Source: Flammeovirgaceae bacterium UBA2371
Lineage (GTDB): Bacteria; Bacteroidota; Bacteroidia; Cytophagales; Cyclobacteriaceae
Length of the DNA stretch: 21,798 nt
Assembly: GCA_002345965.1 (NCBI GenBank)
Contig: DDTF01000026.1
Location: forward strand, 54,432 to 76,229
Direction: 5' to 3'
Shown here in pieces: positions 13,377 to 21,772 of the stretch (position 1 is its first letter; each line of letters opens with the position of its first letter). Under the pieces are notes generated by a model. The model did not search any database, was not told where the DNA came from, and saw nothing but the letters and a program-made list of their open reading frames with translations. A program made the translations under genes and the position numbers.

Positions 13377-14387
13377 TTAAAAACTTTCTCTCAAATCAAA
13401 TACCTTTCGCGCTCTTTCAATCAGTCGTTGCGATTCGCTGAAGTCGAGCGTTTGCATGGCATCGCTGAATGCCTGTTCCGGTTGCTGGTGGGTTTCATAA
13501 ATGATTCCATCTGCCCCCGCCATGATACTTGCCAAAGCGATGGGCTCCACATATTGCCGCAGTCCGATACCGTGAGATGGATCTGCTATTACTGGCAAGT
13601 GTGTTTTTTCTTTCAGTATTGGGATGGCATTCACATCCATGGTGTTGCGGCTGGCTTTTTCATACGTGCGAATACCGCGTTCGCACAAAATCAGTTTTTC
13701 ATTGCCACCACTGAAGACGTACTCTGCTGAAGACAACAATTCTTCCAGCGTACCCGAGATCCCTCTCTTGATCATCACCGGTTTGTCGATGCGCCCCAGT
13801 TCGTCCAACAAATTAAAATTTTGTGTGTTGCGTGCCCCTACCTGAAATACATCTACATGGTCGTACATCTCCGCGATCTGGCTTACCTGCATCACCTCTG
13901 AAATTATTTTAATGCCAGCAGCCTGTGCCTGTTGCGACCACAACTGAAGTCCTTCTTTGCCCAGTCCGCGAAAGGCATAGGGAGAGCTGCGCGGCTTGAA
14001 AACGCCACCACGCATTATGGATACTTTGTTCTTTTTCAAGTGTGCAATGGTTGCTTCTATTTGCGCTTCTGACTCTATAGAGCACGGGCCGGCCATGATG
14101 GACAACGCTCCATTGCCAATTTGAACATTGTCGCCCAAGTCAATGACCGTTCTTTTGACCTTCCATTTGCGCGACACCAGTTTATAGTCGTCAGACACGT
14201 GATGGATGTCGGCCACACCGGGTAGTCTGCCTATCTGGCGTATGTCAAACTCGCGTTTGCCAATTCCGATCAGGTATTCGCCCATTTGGGTTTTCACTAA
14301 TGTAGTTTTATAACCCATCAGGGCTACTTTGCTGTCGATATTACTTTTCTCTTCGTTTGTGGCGCTTCGATGCAGTTGAACGATCAT
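13377..14387 (-). CDS. aroF: DAHP synthase (3-deoxy-7-phosphoheptulonate synthase), type I-beta with regulatory domain
   Basis: The enzyme condenses phosphoenolpyruvate with erythrose-4-phosphate, the first step of the shikimate pathway. The chain has 336 residues: an N-terminal ferredoxin-like domain (about 1-70), as in the Thermotoga enzyme where it mediates aromatic amino acid feedback, then the TIM barrel. The metal-binding Cys102 lies in MAGPCSIES, followed by RGGVFKPRSSPYAFRG and the metal/substrate motif ADPSHGIGLR near the C-terminus. No chorismate mutase domain is fused. Its ATG overlaps the trpA stop by four bases (ATGA). As the last trp-operon gene it links carbon entry to tryptophan demand. 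The aroF/aroG/aroH names are used loosely for this family. Confidence 0.94.
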   Translation of the reverse strand: MIVQLHRSATNEEKSNIDSKVALMGYKTTLVKTQMGEYLIGIGKREFDIRQIGRLPGVADIHHVSDDYKLVSRKWKVKRTVIDLGDNVQIGNGALSIMAGPCSIESEAQIEATIAHLKKNKVSIMRGGVFKPRSSPYAFRGLGKEGLQLWSQQAQAAGIKIISEVMQVSQIAEMYDHVDVFQVGARNTQNFNLLDELGRIDKPVMIKRGISGTLEELLSSAEYVFSGGNEKLILCERGIRTYEKASRNTMDVNAIPILKEKTHLPVIADPSHGIGLRQYVEPIALASIMAGADGIIYETHQQPEQAFSDAMQTLDFSESQRLIERARKVFDLRESF

Positions 14388-15181
14388 GACTTTGCTTTAA
14401 TTGATTGTACAAAATTTGGGATATCAGCACTGAAGTTGTTGCTGTTTTTCAGCATAGCAATGAAGGCACTCCCTACGATTGCCCCCGCACTATAATCACA
14501 AATTGTTGAAAAAGTGGTTTTGTTGGATACCCCAAACCCCACCAACCAGGGATTTTTTAGTTTCATCTGCTTAAGCCTATTCAGATAATCGATTTGTTCC
14601 CCTGAAAAATCTTTTCTTGCTCCAGTGGTGCCGGAAGAAGACACCACATAGATAAAAGCACTGGAGCTATCGTCAATTGCCCGGATACGTTCTTCGGAGG
14701 TAGTGGGCGTGACCATGAATATATTTTTTATACCCCAGGATTCAAAAATACCCTGATAGGATTCCTGATATTCCAACAGCGGGAGGTCAGGAATGATGAC
14801 CGCGTCTACGCCAGCGTGCGCTGCCCTTTCGCAAAATGATGCCACCCCCATCTGCAAAATCGGATTGATGTATCCCATCAGCACAATTGGAATTTTAACA
14901 CCAGATCGAAGTTCGCCAACCTGCTCCAACAATAAGTTCAGCGTCATTCCATTTTCGAGGGCTACTTTGCTGCTTTCCTGAATGACAGGACCATCCGCTA
15001 CGGGATCTGAAAACGGAATTCCTATTTCTATCATATCTGCACCTGCCTGCGCCAGCCATTGGCCAATCCGCACTGTATCGTTCAAAGCAGGGTATCCGGC
15101 CGTATAATAAACCGAAAGCAGGTTTTTATTTTTTCTTTTAAAAAGTTCTTCTGTCTGGTTCTCCTTCTCCAATGTTTTCAT
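14384..15181 (-). CDS. trpA: Tryptophan synthase alpha chain
   Basis: TrpA cleaves indole-3-glycerol phosphate to indole and glyceraldehyde 3-phosphate; indole passes through a tunnel to TrpB. The 265-residue TIM barrel has catalytic Glu52 and Asp63 in DMIEIGIPFSDPVADGP (49-65), MGYINPIL, and VIIPDLP. The C-terminal phosphate-binding part includes VGFGVSNK and AGAIVGSAFI. Its length is normal for the family. It is separated from trpB by the DUF1684 gene, an uncommon arrangement because trpB and trpA are usually adjacent and often overlapping. A 40-base gap precedes it, with a possible internal promoter. It overlaps aroF by four bases. Confidence 0.98.
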   Translation of the reverse strand: MKTLEKENQTEELFKRKNKNLLSVYYTAGYPALNDTVRIGQWLAQAGADMIEIGIPFSDPVADGPVIQESSKVALENGMTLNLLLEQVGELRSGVKIPIVLMGYINPILQMGVASFCERAAHAGVDAVIIPDLPLLEYQESYQGIFESWGIKNIFMVTPTTSEERIRAIDDSSSAFIYVVSSSGTTGARKDFSGEQIDYLNRLKQMKLKNPWLVGFGVSNKTTFSTICDYSAGAIVGSAFIAMLKNSNNFSADIPNFVQSIKAKS

Positions 15182-15202
15182 TCTTCCCTTTTAATTATTC
15201 GT

Positions 15203-15236
15203 CAAATGTTTGCGCTAATAGTTAATGTTTGCCAAA
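15203..15236 (-). promoter_or_regulatory. Possible internal promoter upstream of trpA
   Basis: On the minus strand, AACATTTG (bases 15203-15210) is one mismatch from the TAnnTTTG -7 box. TTTG (15233-15236) lies 22 bases upstream, slightly longer than the usual spacing. The -33 part would overlap the end of the DUF1684 gene. If real it would give trpA and aroF expression independent of the trpE promoter. Confidence 0.25.
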
Positions 15237-16124
15237 GTTTTTTTCACCTGCTGTAATGTTCAAACCCAAAAAGTTTTGTCTTGGTGGCAGCGGGCAGGTA
15301 GCAAATTCTGTAAATGCACAAGGAGGATTGTATCCCTTGTTGAAGTCGACCACTACTTTTCCTTCGGCATCGGGATGCTTCACATACATGTACCTGCCTG
15401 ACGGATACGTTTCGTGTTCGTTGGTTTGATCACCAAAAAGGATATAGTACTCGCCTTCCGTGCCATCATCAATGACATCCAACCGATAGGTTTTACCTTC
15501 TATTTCGAATACGAGGGCACCGGGGCAAGGTGATTGGTAGGTTTGTCCTAAAATATTGGTGATTGCAATTTGTCTTACGGGATCATACTTTTCAAATGCC
15601 GCTTCTACTCTCCATTTCAGATCGACAGGATACCGCTCCACGCCTTCAAATTTTTTCACCGCCTCACTCTGCAAGTCGCGCAGCCTAACACCCAATTTGC
15701 CCGATCGATCAATGATCATCCACTGTAACGATCCATGGCTGTACAAGGGATAAAATGAGGAATCCGGATAGTGCATTACCTCGCGCGTCACCAGCATCGA
15801 GTCCCTTACTATCTTTACTCCCTTGTTCACCTCCATCGTTACCTTGCCTTGCTGCACCACAAACACACCGGCATTTGCATCGATCTTTCCTGACGGGAAT
15901 ACCACATCATTGGAAGCATCACTACCGAAAGTGTTAAAGCCCTCGTTCAACCAATACAAACCCGCGAGGTTGAGCCAACCGTTGTCACCAACCAATTGTT
16001 CCTCTACCCTGTTGGCATGCCAGGAGTCAATTTCATTTTGATAGGCCGCCCTATCGATGACTGATTCTTTTTGGGGAGTACAGCTTATAATCAGTACAAC
16101 AATGGTTAGAAAGAGAAGTCTCAT
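15222..16124 (-). CDS. DUF1684 lipoprotein inside the trp operon
   Basis: The 300-residue protein has a lipoprotein signal (LTIVVLIISC, Cys15), so it is exported and membrane-anchored. The rest matches DUF1684: GWLNLAGLYWLNEG near residues 49-62, then a beta-rich body, SGRYMYVKHPDAEGKVVVDF, and the highly conserved YNPPCAFTEFATCPLPP near the C-terminus, which holds two cysteines. The biochemical function of DUF1684 is unknown to me. Position is the odd feature: it separates trpB from trpA in an otherwise tight operon, on the same strand, with gaps of 55 and 40 bases. Nothing in the protein suggests tryptophan synthesis, which is cytoplasmic. It may be a passenger gene inserted between the two. 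Confidence 0.92.
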   Translation of the reverse strand: MRLLFLTIVVLIISCTPQKESVIDRAAYQNEIDSWHANRVEEQLVGDNGWLNLAGLYWLNEGFNTFGSDASNDVVFPSGKIDANAGVFVVQQGKVTMEVNKGVKIVRDSMLVTREVMHYPDSSFYPLYSHGSLQWMIIDRSGKLGVRLRDLQSEAVKKFEGVERYPVDLKWRVEAAFEKYDPVRQIAITNILGQTYQSPCPGALVFEIEGKTYRLDVIDDGTEGEYYILFGDQTNEHETYPSGRYMYVKHPDAEGKVVVDFNKGYNPPCAFTEFATCPLPPRQNFLGLNITAGEKNFGKH

Positions 16125-16136
16125 GATGGTTTATTA

Positions 16137-16164
16137 GTTTATGGTTTGCGATTTGGGGTTGGAG
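16137..16164. repeat. Heptad-periodic stretch between trpB and the DUF1684 gene
   Basis: Four units in 7-base phase (GTTTATG, GTTTGCG, ATTTGGG, GTTGGAG) fill half of the 55-base gap; the periodicity then fades though TTGGG recurs at 16175-16179. The later units resemble the array at 8446-8487. The stretch borders the inserted gene. Confidence 0.45.
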
Positions 16165-16179
16165 ATGATAAGAGTTGGG

Positions 16180-17361
16180 TTAATAATTTCCATAACGAAT
16201 ATACGTATCCAGGTCTTTATCACCGCGGCCACTCAGGTTAATCACAATGACATCATCCTCATCGTAATTCATTTTACTCAAGCCTGCGATGGCGTGGGCT
16301 GATTCAATGGCAGGAATGATTCCTTCCAGCCGGCTCAAGGCAATACCTGCCTGCATGGCTTCATCGTCAGTCGCGCTTACAAACTGTACTCGCCCGACAT
16401 CCAACAGATGGGCATGCAATGGGCCGATTCCAGGATAATCCAATCCTGCAGAGATGGAATACGGTTCGATCACCTGTCCATCTGCGGTTTGCATCAACAA
16501 CGTTTTGCTTCCGTGCAGCACTCCTGGTTTTCCCAGTGCCGTTGTTGCCGCAGATTCACCTGAATCAATTCCCTTGCCTGCTGCTTCCACGCCCACCAGG
16601 TGCACGTGTGGTTCATCCATAAAATGGTAAAAGGCACCCGCTGCATTGCTGCCGCCACCAATACAAGCAACAACATGATCAGGAAACGGATTGCCCTGCT
16701 CTGCTATCAGCTGACTTCTGATCTCTTTGCTGATCACCGACTGAAAGCGCGCCACCATGTCAGGATAAGGATGAGGACCTACCACAGAACCAATGATGTA
16801 GTGCGTATCCTTAGGGTGGCTGATCCAATGGCGCATGGCCTCATTGGTAGCATCCTTTAAGGTCATGCTGCCACTCAGTGCCGGTACTACCTTCGCACCC
16901 AAGATGCGCATGCGTTCTACATTGGGTTTTTGTCTCTCCATGTCCAGCTTTCCCATGTACACCAAACACTCCATACCCATCAGCGCACACACCGTTGCGG
17001 TGGCCACCCCATGTTGTCCCGCACCTGTTTCTGCTATGATCTTAGATTTTCCCATGTGTCGGGCCAGAATGATTTGCCCTACGGTGTTGTTCACTTTGTG
17101 TGCCCCCGTGTGACAAAGGTCTTCCCGTTTTAAATATATTTTTGCCTTGAGTTGATCGGAAAGCCGGGAAGCAAAGTAAAGCGGAGTAGGTCTGCCCACG
17201 AAATTTTTCAGTAAGTCATCCATTTCATTTTGAAAAGCCGTGCTTTCAATAATGGAGAGGTAGGTGGTTCGGAGTGCCTCCACATTGGGATACAACATTT
17301 CCGGAATAAACGCACCACCAAACCGGCCATAATACCCACGCTCGTCTACCTGATATTTCAT
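16180..17361 (-). CDS. trpB: Tryptophan synthase beta chain
   Basis: TrpB condenses indole with serine using pyridoxal phosphate. The 393-residue protein has the PLP lysine Lys89 in HTGAHKVNN (84-92), ETGAGQHGVATA, GSVVGPHPYPDMV and the phosphate-binding CIGGGSNAAGAF. The length and GRFGGAFIPEML start fit the standard TrpB1 family, which partners with TrpA. I chose ATG 17361 (MKYQVDERGYYG), four bases after the trpF stop. An upstream start at 17394 would overlap trpF and add MNWFKILRDKE, which mirrors the end of trpF and is not family-like. The usual downstream partner trpA is displaced by a DUF1684 gene. Confidence 0.98.
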   Translation of the reverse strand: MKYQVDERGYYGRFGGAFIPEMLYPNVEALRTTYLSIIESTAFQNEMDDLLKNFVGRPTPLYFASRLSDQLKAKIYLKREDLCHTGAHKVNNTVGQIILARHMGKSKIIAETGAGQHGVATATVCALMGMECLVYMGKLDMERQKPNVERMRILGAKVVPALSGSMTLKDATNEAMRHWISHPKDTHYIIGSVVGPHPYPDMVARFQSVISKEIRSQLIAEQGNPFPDHVVACIGGGSNAAGAFYHFMDEPHVHLVGVEAAGKGIDSGESAATTALGKPGVLHGSKTLLMQTADGQVIEPYSISAGLDYPGIGPLHAHLLDVGRVQFVSATDDEAMQAGIALSRLEGIIPAIESAHAIAGLSKMNYDEDDVIVINLSGRGDKDLDTYIRYGNY

Positions 17362-17365
17362 TTCT

Positions 17366-17983
17366 TTATCTCTTAAAATTTTGAACCAGTTCATTTAACT
17401 TCGATGGACTCTTGAGCCCAGGTTGATCCTCTACACCGCTGTTGACATCAATCGCAAATAGTCTTTCGTGCCGGAGGTTTTTAACTGCAGCAACATTATC
17501 GGCATTGATACCACCACTGAGGAAAAAGGGAATTTGCAACTTGTATTTATCAAGCAACTGCCAGTTGAAGGTGAGCCCATTGCCTCCCTTGTATTTCCCT
17601 TTGGCATCCAACAAAAAATAATCAACGGCATTTTGGTAAGGCTCCAGTACCTGAAAATCAAATTGCTCGTCCAGCGCAAACGCTTTGATTATTTCCAAAC
17701 CACCGGACTGAAGTTGCTGACAAAACAACGGAGATTCGTCACCATGAAGTTGTGCCATCTTAATTTGATAACGATCGCATGTCTTTAAGATATTTTCAGT
17801 TGTTTCGTTTACAAACACGGCCACCTTACGAATGGCGGGATTCCAATCCGGCAACTCCAAATGCTCACCTACGAAACGGGGAGAAGATTGATAAAAAATA
17901 AACCCCATGAAGTCTGGTGAAAGGTCAGCCACTTCCCTCACATTGTTTTTGGACACCATACCGCACACCTTTATTTTAAGCAT
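17366..17983 (-). CDS. trpF: Phosphoribosylanthranilate isomerase
   Basis: TrpF carries out the Amadori rearrangement of PRA to CdRP, the third step of tryptophan synthesis. The 205-residue TIM barrel opens with KIKVCGMV, containing the catalytic Cys7, and continues with MGFIFYQSSPRFV, QLHGDE, the catalytic Asp in FLLDAK, PFFLSGGINADNV and DVNSGVEDQPGLKS. Length is normal. ATG 17983 (MLKIKVCG) is chosen over TTG 17986. The ATG overlaps the trpC stop by eight bases. It is a separate gene, not fused to trpC as in enterobacteria. Confidence 0.97.
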   Translation of the reverse strand: MLKIKVCGMVSKNNVREVADLSPDFMGFIFYQSSPRFVGEHLELPDWNPAIRKVAVFVNETTENILKTCDRYQIKMAQLHGDESPLFCQQLQSGGLEIIKAFALDEQFDFQVLEPYQNAVDYFLLDAKGKYKGGNGLTFNWQLLDKYKLQIPFFLSGGINADNVAAVKNLRHERLFAIDVNSGVEDQPGLKSPSKLNELVQNFKR

Positions 17984-18791
17984 CAACTTTAGCTTTTAAT
18001 TCCAATCGATTTAGCGCTTTTATAAACTCGCTCGCGGCCCATTCGGGCCGGCTAGTTTTCATAAACAATTCACCTATTAAAAAACCATCAAATCCATAGG
18101 CCCGAAGTGCTGCTGCTACTGCCGGGGAATCGATCCCGCTTTCCGATATTTTTATAAATTCATTGGGAATCATGGGTGCCAGTTTTTTGCTGAGCGCGGT
18201 GTTCACCTCAAATGAGCGCAGGTTCCTGTTATTGACCCCCACCACATCGGGTTGTGCTTCCAGGTTGCTGTTGAGTTCAACTTCATCGTGTACTTCCAGC
18301 AGCACTTCCAGGCCCAGCGCATGGGCCGAGTCGCACAGGCTTTTCAATTTTGAAGGCTCGAGCATGGCAGCAATCAGCAATATTGCATCTGCTCCCATCG
18401 ACTTGGCCTCTATCAGCTGATATTCATCTATCATAAAGTCTTTGCGCAGGATGGGACAATAGTTGAATTTCCTTGCTACGGACAGGTCATTACTACTCCC
18501 TCCGAAAAAGTTTGTATCTGTTACTATTGAAAGGGCCGATGCCCCCGCCTGCATGTATCCAATGGATGTTCGCTCTACAGACACATAAGGGTTGATGTCT
18601 CCTTTTGATGGTGACTTCCTTTTGATCTCTGCGATGACACCCGACTTATCGCTGCGATGTAGGTATTGTTTTAATGAGACACAAGGTGTGGGAAAGTAAA
18701 TACTTTGCTCCAATAGTTTGACGGGATACAAACTTTTGCGCTCCGCGACTTCCTTTTTCTTTTGTGCTGCAATTTTTTCAAGAATATCCAT
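17976..18791 (-). CDS. trpC: Indole-3-glycerol phosphate synthase
   Basis: TrpC closes the indole ring of CdRP with loss of CO2. The 271-residue protein has the family signature VIAEIKRKSPSKG, then LRKDFMIDEYQ with the catalytic lysine, LEVLLEVHDE, GVNNRNLRSF and the phosphate-binding KISESGI and FLIGELFMK. No TrpF domain is fused. The start ATG shares one base with the trpD stop (TAATG), and the end overlaps trpF by eight bases, so coupled translation is likely. Confidence 0.98.
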   Translation of the reverse strand: MDILEKIAAQKKKEVAERKSLYPVKLLEQSIYFPTPCVSLKQYLHRSDKSGVIAEIKRKSPSKGDINPYVSVERTSIGYMQAGASALSIVTDTNFFGGSSNDLSVARKFNYCPILRKDFMIDEYQLIEAKSMGADAILLIAAMLEPSKLKSLCDSAHALGLEVLLEVHDEVELNSNLEAQPDVVGVNNRNLRSFEVNTALSKKLAPMIPNEFIKISESGIDSPAVAAALRAYGFDGFLIGELFMKTSRPEWAASEFIKALNRLELKAKVDA

Positions 18792-19777
18792 TAGCTGTTT
18801 ATCAGTTTTTTGAATGTATGGTAGGCTTCCCCTGACGACAGGGTCTTACTTGCTTTTTGTACCGCTGGAATTAATCCTTCTTTTTTGTTTCCGCAGTAGA
18901 GGGCCATTCCTGCATTGGCGACTACCGCTGCCTTTTGTGCGTCAGTGCCCTTGCCTTGTAAAATGTTGAGAAAAATATCGGCCGCTTCTTCTACTGTTTC
19001 ACCCCCCTGCAAGTCTTCTGCCTTGATTTCGGGCAAGCCCAAATCGGAAGGTTCCAATTGATCTTCACCCCAATTGGAAAAAATCTTAAATGGTCCTGTA
19101 AGTGAAATCTCATCGTAACCATTCAGGTCGTGCAGGATCACATAGTCCTTGTTGCTTTGCTGATAGAGGTAGCCATACTGTCGCGCCAGCTCCAGGTTAA
19201 ACACCCCTACCAGCTGACGAGGTGGAGAGGCGGGATTTACAATCGGGCCCAACAAATTAAAAAATGTTTTTACGCCCAATTCTTTACGAATAGGCGCTAC
19301 ATTTTTCATTGCAGGGTGAAAGAGCGGAGCATGCATAAAAAAAATGTTGGTCCGTTCCAGTTCCTCCATCAACTTTTTGGTATCGTTGGAGAAGGTATAG
19401 CCGAGGTGTTCCATCACATTGGAAGAACCACTTACAGACGACACCCCGTAATTGCCATGTTTGGCAACAGGTTGCCCCGCTGCAGCTACCACGAAAGCTG
19501 AAAGCGTGGAGATGTTGAACGTGTTTTTACCATCACCACCCGTTCCACACACATCGATCAGTGGCTTATTGGTTGTGACCGGAATGCACAGTTCCAACAT
19601 GGCATCCCTAAAACCTTCCAACTCTTCGATGGTGATGGTTCGCATCATGTACACGGTGATGAAGGCACTCATCTGGCTGGCATTGTAGGCACCAGACGCC
19701 ATGTCCATCAACACCTTTTTGGCAGTGGATTTATCCAAGGACCGGTATTCGATCAACTCATTCAATATCGTTTTCAT
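18791..19777 (-). CDS. trpD: Anthranilate phosphoribosyltransferase
   Basis: TrpD transfers the phosphoribosyl group of PRPP to anthranilate. The 328-residue protein has the PRPP-binding motif VCGTGGDGKNTFNIST, then AKHGNYGVSSVSGSSNVMEHLG and MKNVAPIRKELGVKTFFNLLGP. The start is ambiguous: ATG 19777 (MKTILNELIEYRS) gives the normal family N-terminus and lies 17 bases after the trpG stop behind AGAAGAA; an in-frame TTG at 19798 would add seven residues and overlap the trpG stop as TTGA. I prefer the ATG. It is not fused to trpG. Confidence 0.97.
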   Translation of the reverse strand: MKTILNELIEYRSLDKSTAKKVLMDMASGAYNASQMSAFITVYMMRTITIEELEGFRDAMLELCIPVTTNKPLIDVCGTGGDGKNTFNISTLSAFVVAAAGQPVAKHGNYGVSSVSGSSNVMEHLGYTFSNDTKKLMEELERTNIFFMHAPLFHPAMKNVAPIRKELGVKTFFNLLGPIVNPASPPRQLVGVFNLELARQYGYLYQQSNKDYVILHDLNGYDEISLTGPFKIFSNWGEDQLEPSDLGLPEIKAEDLQGGETVEEAADIFLNILQGKGTDAQKAAVVANAGMALYCGNKKEGLIPAVQKASKTLSSGEAYHTFKKLINS

Positions 19778-19794
19778 TTCTTCTATGCTTTTCG

Positions 19795-20367
19795 TCAATT
19801 GTTGACCCAGTTTGAAATCATTTGTTTACCATGTTCCGTCAGGATGGATTCAGGATGAAATTGTACCCCTTTTACATCAAACCGGTTGTGGGCAATGGCC
19901 ATCACCAATCCCTTGTCGTTAACGGCTGTGATTTTCAATATCCCGTTGATGGTTTCCGGTTTTACAGACCATGAATGGTAGTGACCTACATTGATACTGG
20001 AAGGAATGCCTTCGAACAGGGTGTCTGCAGATTCAGTAAAAGAGATTTTACTGGTGACCCCATGCAAAACTTCATTCATGTTGAAGAGTGCTGCGTTGTA
20101 GACTTCGGCAATGGCCTGATGTCCCAGGCATACGCCCAATATGCTTTTTGTGGGACCATATTCCCTGATCAATGCTTTCATCTTACCTGCTTCATCGGGA
20201 ATGCCCGGGCCCGGTGACAACAATATCTTGTCATATTGATCTACTGCTTCCATGTCAATTTTATCATTGCGAATTACCGTTGGCGGGAAACCCAACTCCT
20301 GCAGGAGGTAGACAAGATTGTAGGTAAACGAGTCGTAGTTATCGAGTACTAAAACATTTTTTTTCAT
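19795..20367 (-). CDS. trpG: Anthranilate synthase component II (glutamine amidotransferase)
   Basis: TrpG supplies ammonia from glutamine to TrpE. The 190-residue class I amidotransferase domain has the oxyanion-loop motif LLSPGPGIP (49-57), nucleophile Cys80 in LGVCLGHQAIAE, and the catalytic pair His171 and Glu173 in GVQFHPESILTEHG. It is a stand-alone subunit. The same domain can serve 4-amino-4-deoxychorismate synthase (PabA), and since no second copy is in view a dual role cannot be excluded. Its ATG overlaps the trpE stop by four bases (ATGA), fitting stoichiometric synthesis of the two subunits. Confidence 0.97.
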   Translation of the reverse strand: MKKNVLVLDNYDSFTYNLVYLLQELGFPPTVIRNDKIDMEAVDQYDKILLSPGPGIPDEAGKMKALIREYGPTKSILGVCLGHQAIAEVYNAALFNMNEVLHGVTSKISFTESADTLFEGIPSSINVGHYHSWSVKPETINGILKITAVNDKGLVMAIAHNRFDVKGVQFHPESILTEHGKQMISNWVNN

Positions 20368-21758
20368 AATTCTTCCGCCATTAATAGGGCTTTTCTTAAT
20401 GCTTCCAGTTTATTGTTCACTTCCTGCAATTCATTTTCGGGCACCGATTGGGCTACGATGCCTGCACCAGCCTGTGTGATGAGCTGGTTGGACTTACTCA
20501 GGAAAGTTCGTATCATGATGGCGTGATTATAGTCACCATTAAACCCCAGGAAGCCAATTGCCCCTCCATAAAAACTTCTGTTACTATTTTCATACTTACT
20601 GATCAATTGCATCGCCTTGTGTTTGGGCGCTCCCGACAGGGTGCCTGCGGGAAAAGTATTGGCGGCCACTTTTAGTGGTGAACTGCCATTGATGGTACCT
20701 GTCACTTTGGACACCAGGTGAATGACGTGGCTGTAGTATTGAATTTCCCTGAACACTTCCACCTTTACTTTGGTGGCATCTCTGCTCATGTCGTTGCGGG
20801 CCAGGTCCACCAACATGACGTGTTCCGCATTTTCCTTTTCATCCATCGTAAGTTGAGCTGCCAGCTCTGCATCTTTTTTATCATCACCTGTTCTCTTGAA
20901 TGTGCCTGCGATGGGAAAAATGGCCGCCTGGTTTCCCTTGATCTGAATTTGTGTCTCCGGTGAGGAGCCAAATATTTTAAAACTTCCAAAGTCGAAATAA
21001 AAAAGATAAGGCGAGGGGTTGATAGAACGGAGGGCGCGGTAGACATTGAATTCATCACCCTGAAATTGAGATTTAAATTGCCTTGACAACACGATTTGAA
21101 ACACGTCACCCCTTTTGCAATGGGCGATGCCTGCGGCAACCATCTGGCGGTATTCTTCATCGGTGACATTGGACGTTTCCTCACCCGAGGAAGAGAATGG
21201 AAAAGTGCTGAAGCGATTGCTGAGAATTATTTTTTTCAGATTGTCGAGACCCGAAGTTGCCTCTGGTGACAACGCATTTTCAAAAAGCACCATTTGATTG
21301 GAAAAGTGATCGACCACGATGACATACTGAAACACTTTGTACCATATGTCAGGGATGCTGTCTGGTGCTGATGGTATGTCGATGTTTTCAAAATAGCGTA
21401 CCGCATCGTAGGTCATGTAGCCAAAAAGGCCACCGGAAATGTACTTTGAATCAGCGTCTACTGTTTCAAAGTTATTTCTGAAGTCATCCAATGCTGACAA
21501 TACTTCGTTGCCTGATCGTAGTGTTTTCCTTTGGGCGGATTGTCCAGGATATTTTACGGAGAGTTCCAAACCTGACAATTGAAAAGACGCCAGCGGGTTG
21601 CAACAGATCAGGGAGAGGCTGTTTTCCTGACCGTGATAGTCGGAGCTCTCCAACAGAAAGCTGCCAGCGTATATATCCCGGAGTTTGAGATAGATGTTGA
21701 CCGGGGTCAATGTATCCGCCAGTAATTTTTTTGATCGTGTGTATAATCGATGTTTCAT
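20364..21758 (-). CDS. trpE: Anthranilate synthase component I
   Basis: TrpE converts chorismate plus ammonia to anthranilate. The 464-residue protein has the tryptophan feedback-site motif FLLESSD (34-40), then SPYLFYFDFG, GSSPETQ, the core PIAGTFKRTGDD, AEHVMLVDLARND, FPAGTLSGAPKHKAM, YGGAIGFLG and QAGAGIVAQSVPE near the end. The LLES motif suggests feedback inhibition by tryptophan. It is the first gene of the operon. The GC-rich arm and T-run immediately upstream suggest attenuation control of the whole operon. Distinguishing it from PabB rests on the LLES motif and the trp-gene context. Confidence 0.97.
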   Translation of the reverse strand: MKHRLYTRSKKLLADTLTPVNIYLKLRDIYAGSFLLESSDYHGQENSLSLICCNPLASFQLSGLELSVKYPGQSAQRKTLRSGNEVLSALDDFRNNFETVDADSKYISGGLFGYMTYDAVRYFENIDIPSAPDSIPDIWYKVFQYVIVVDHFSNQMVLFENALSPEATSGLDNLKKIILSNRFSTFPFSSSGEETSNVTDEEYRQMVAAGIAHCKRGDVFQIVLSRQFKSQFQGDEFNVYRALRSINPSPYLFYFDFGSFKIFGSSPETQIQIKGNQAAIFPIAGTFKRTGDDKKDAELAAQLTMDEKENAEHVMLVDLARNDMSRDATKVKVEVFREIQYYSHVIHLVSKVTGTINGSSPLKVAANTFPAGTLSGAPKHKAMQLISKYENSNRSFYGGAIGFLGFNGDYNHAIMIRTFLSKSNQLITQAGAGIVAQSVPENELQEVNNKLEALRKALLMAEEL

Positions 21759-21772
21759 TTTAAAAAGTCTGT

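Noticed and set aside
17362..17394. Upstream start for trpB overlapping trpF
   Set aside because: The added residues are only trpF's terminal bases read in another frame; ATG 17361 gives the conserved N-terminus and sits four bases after the trpF stop.
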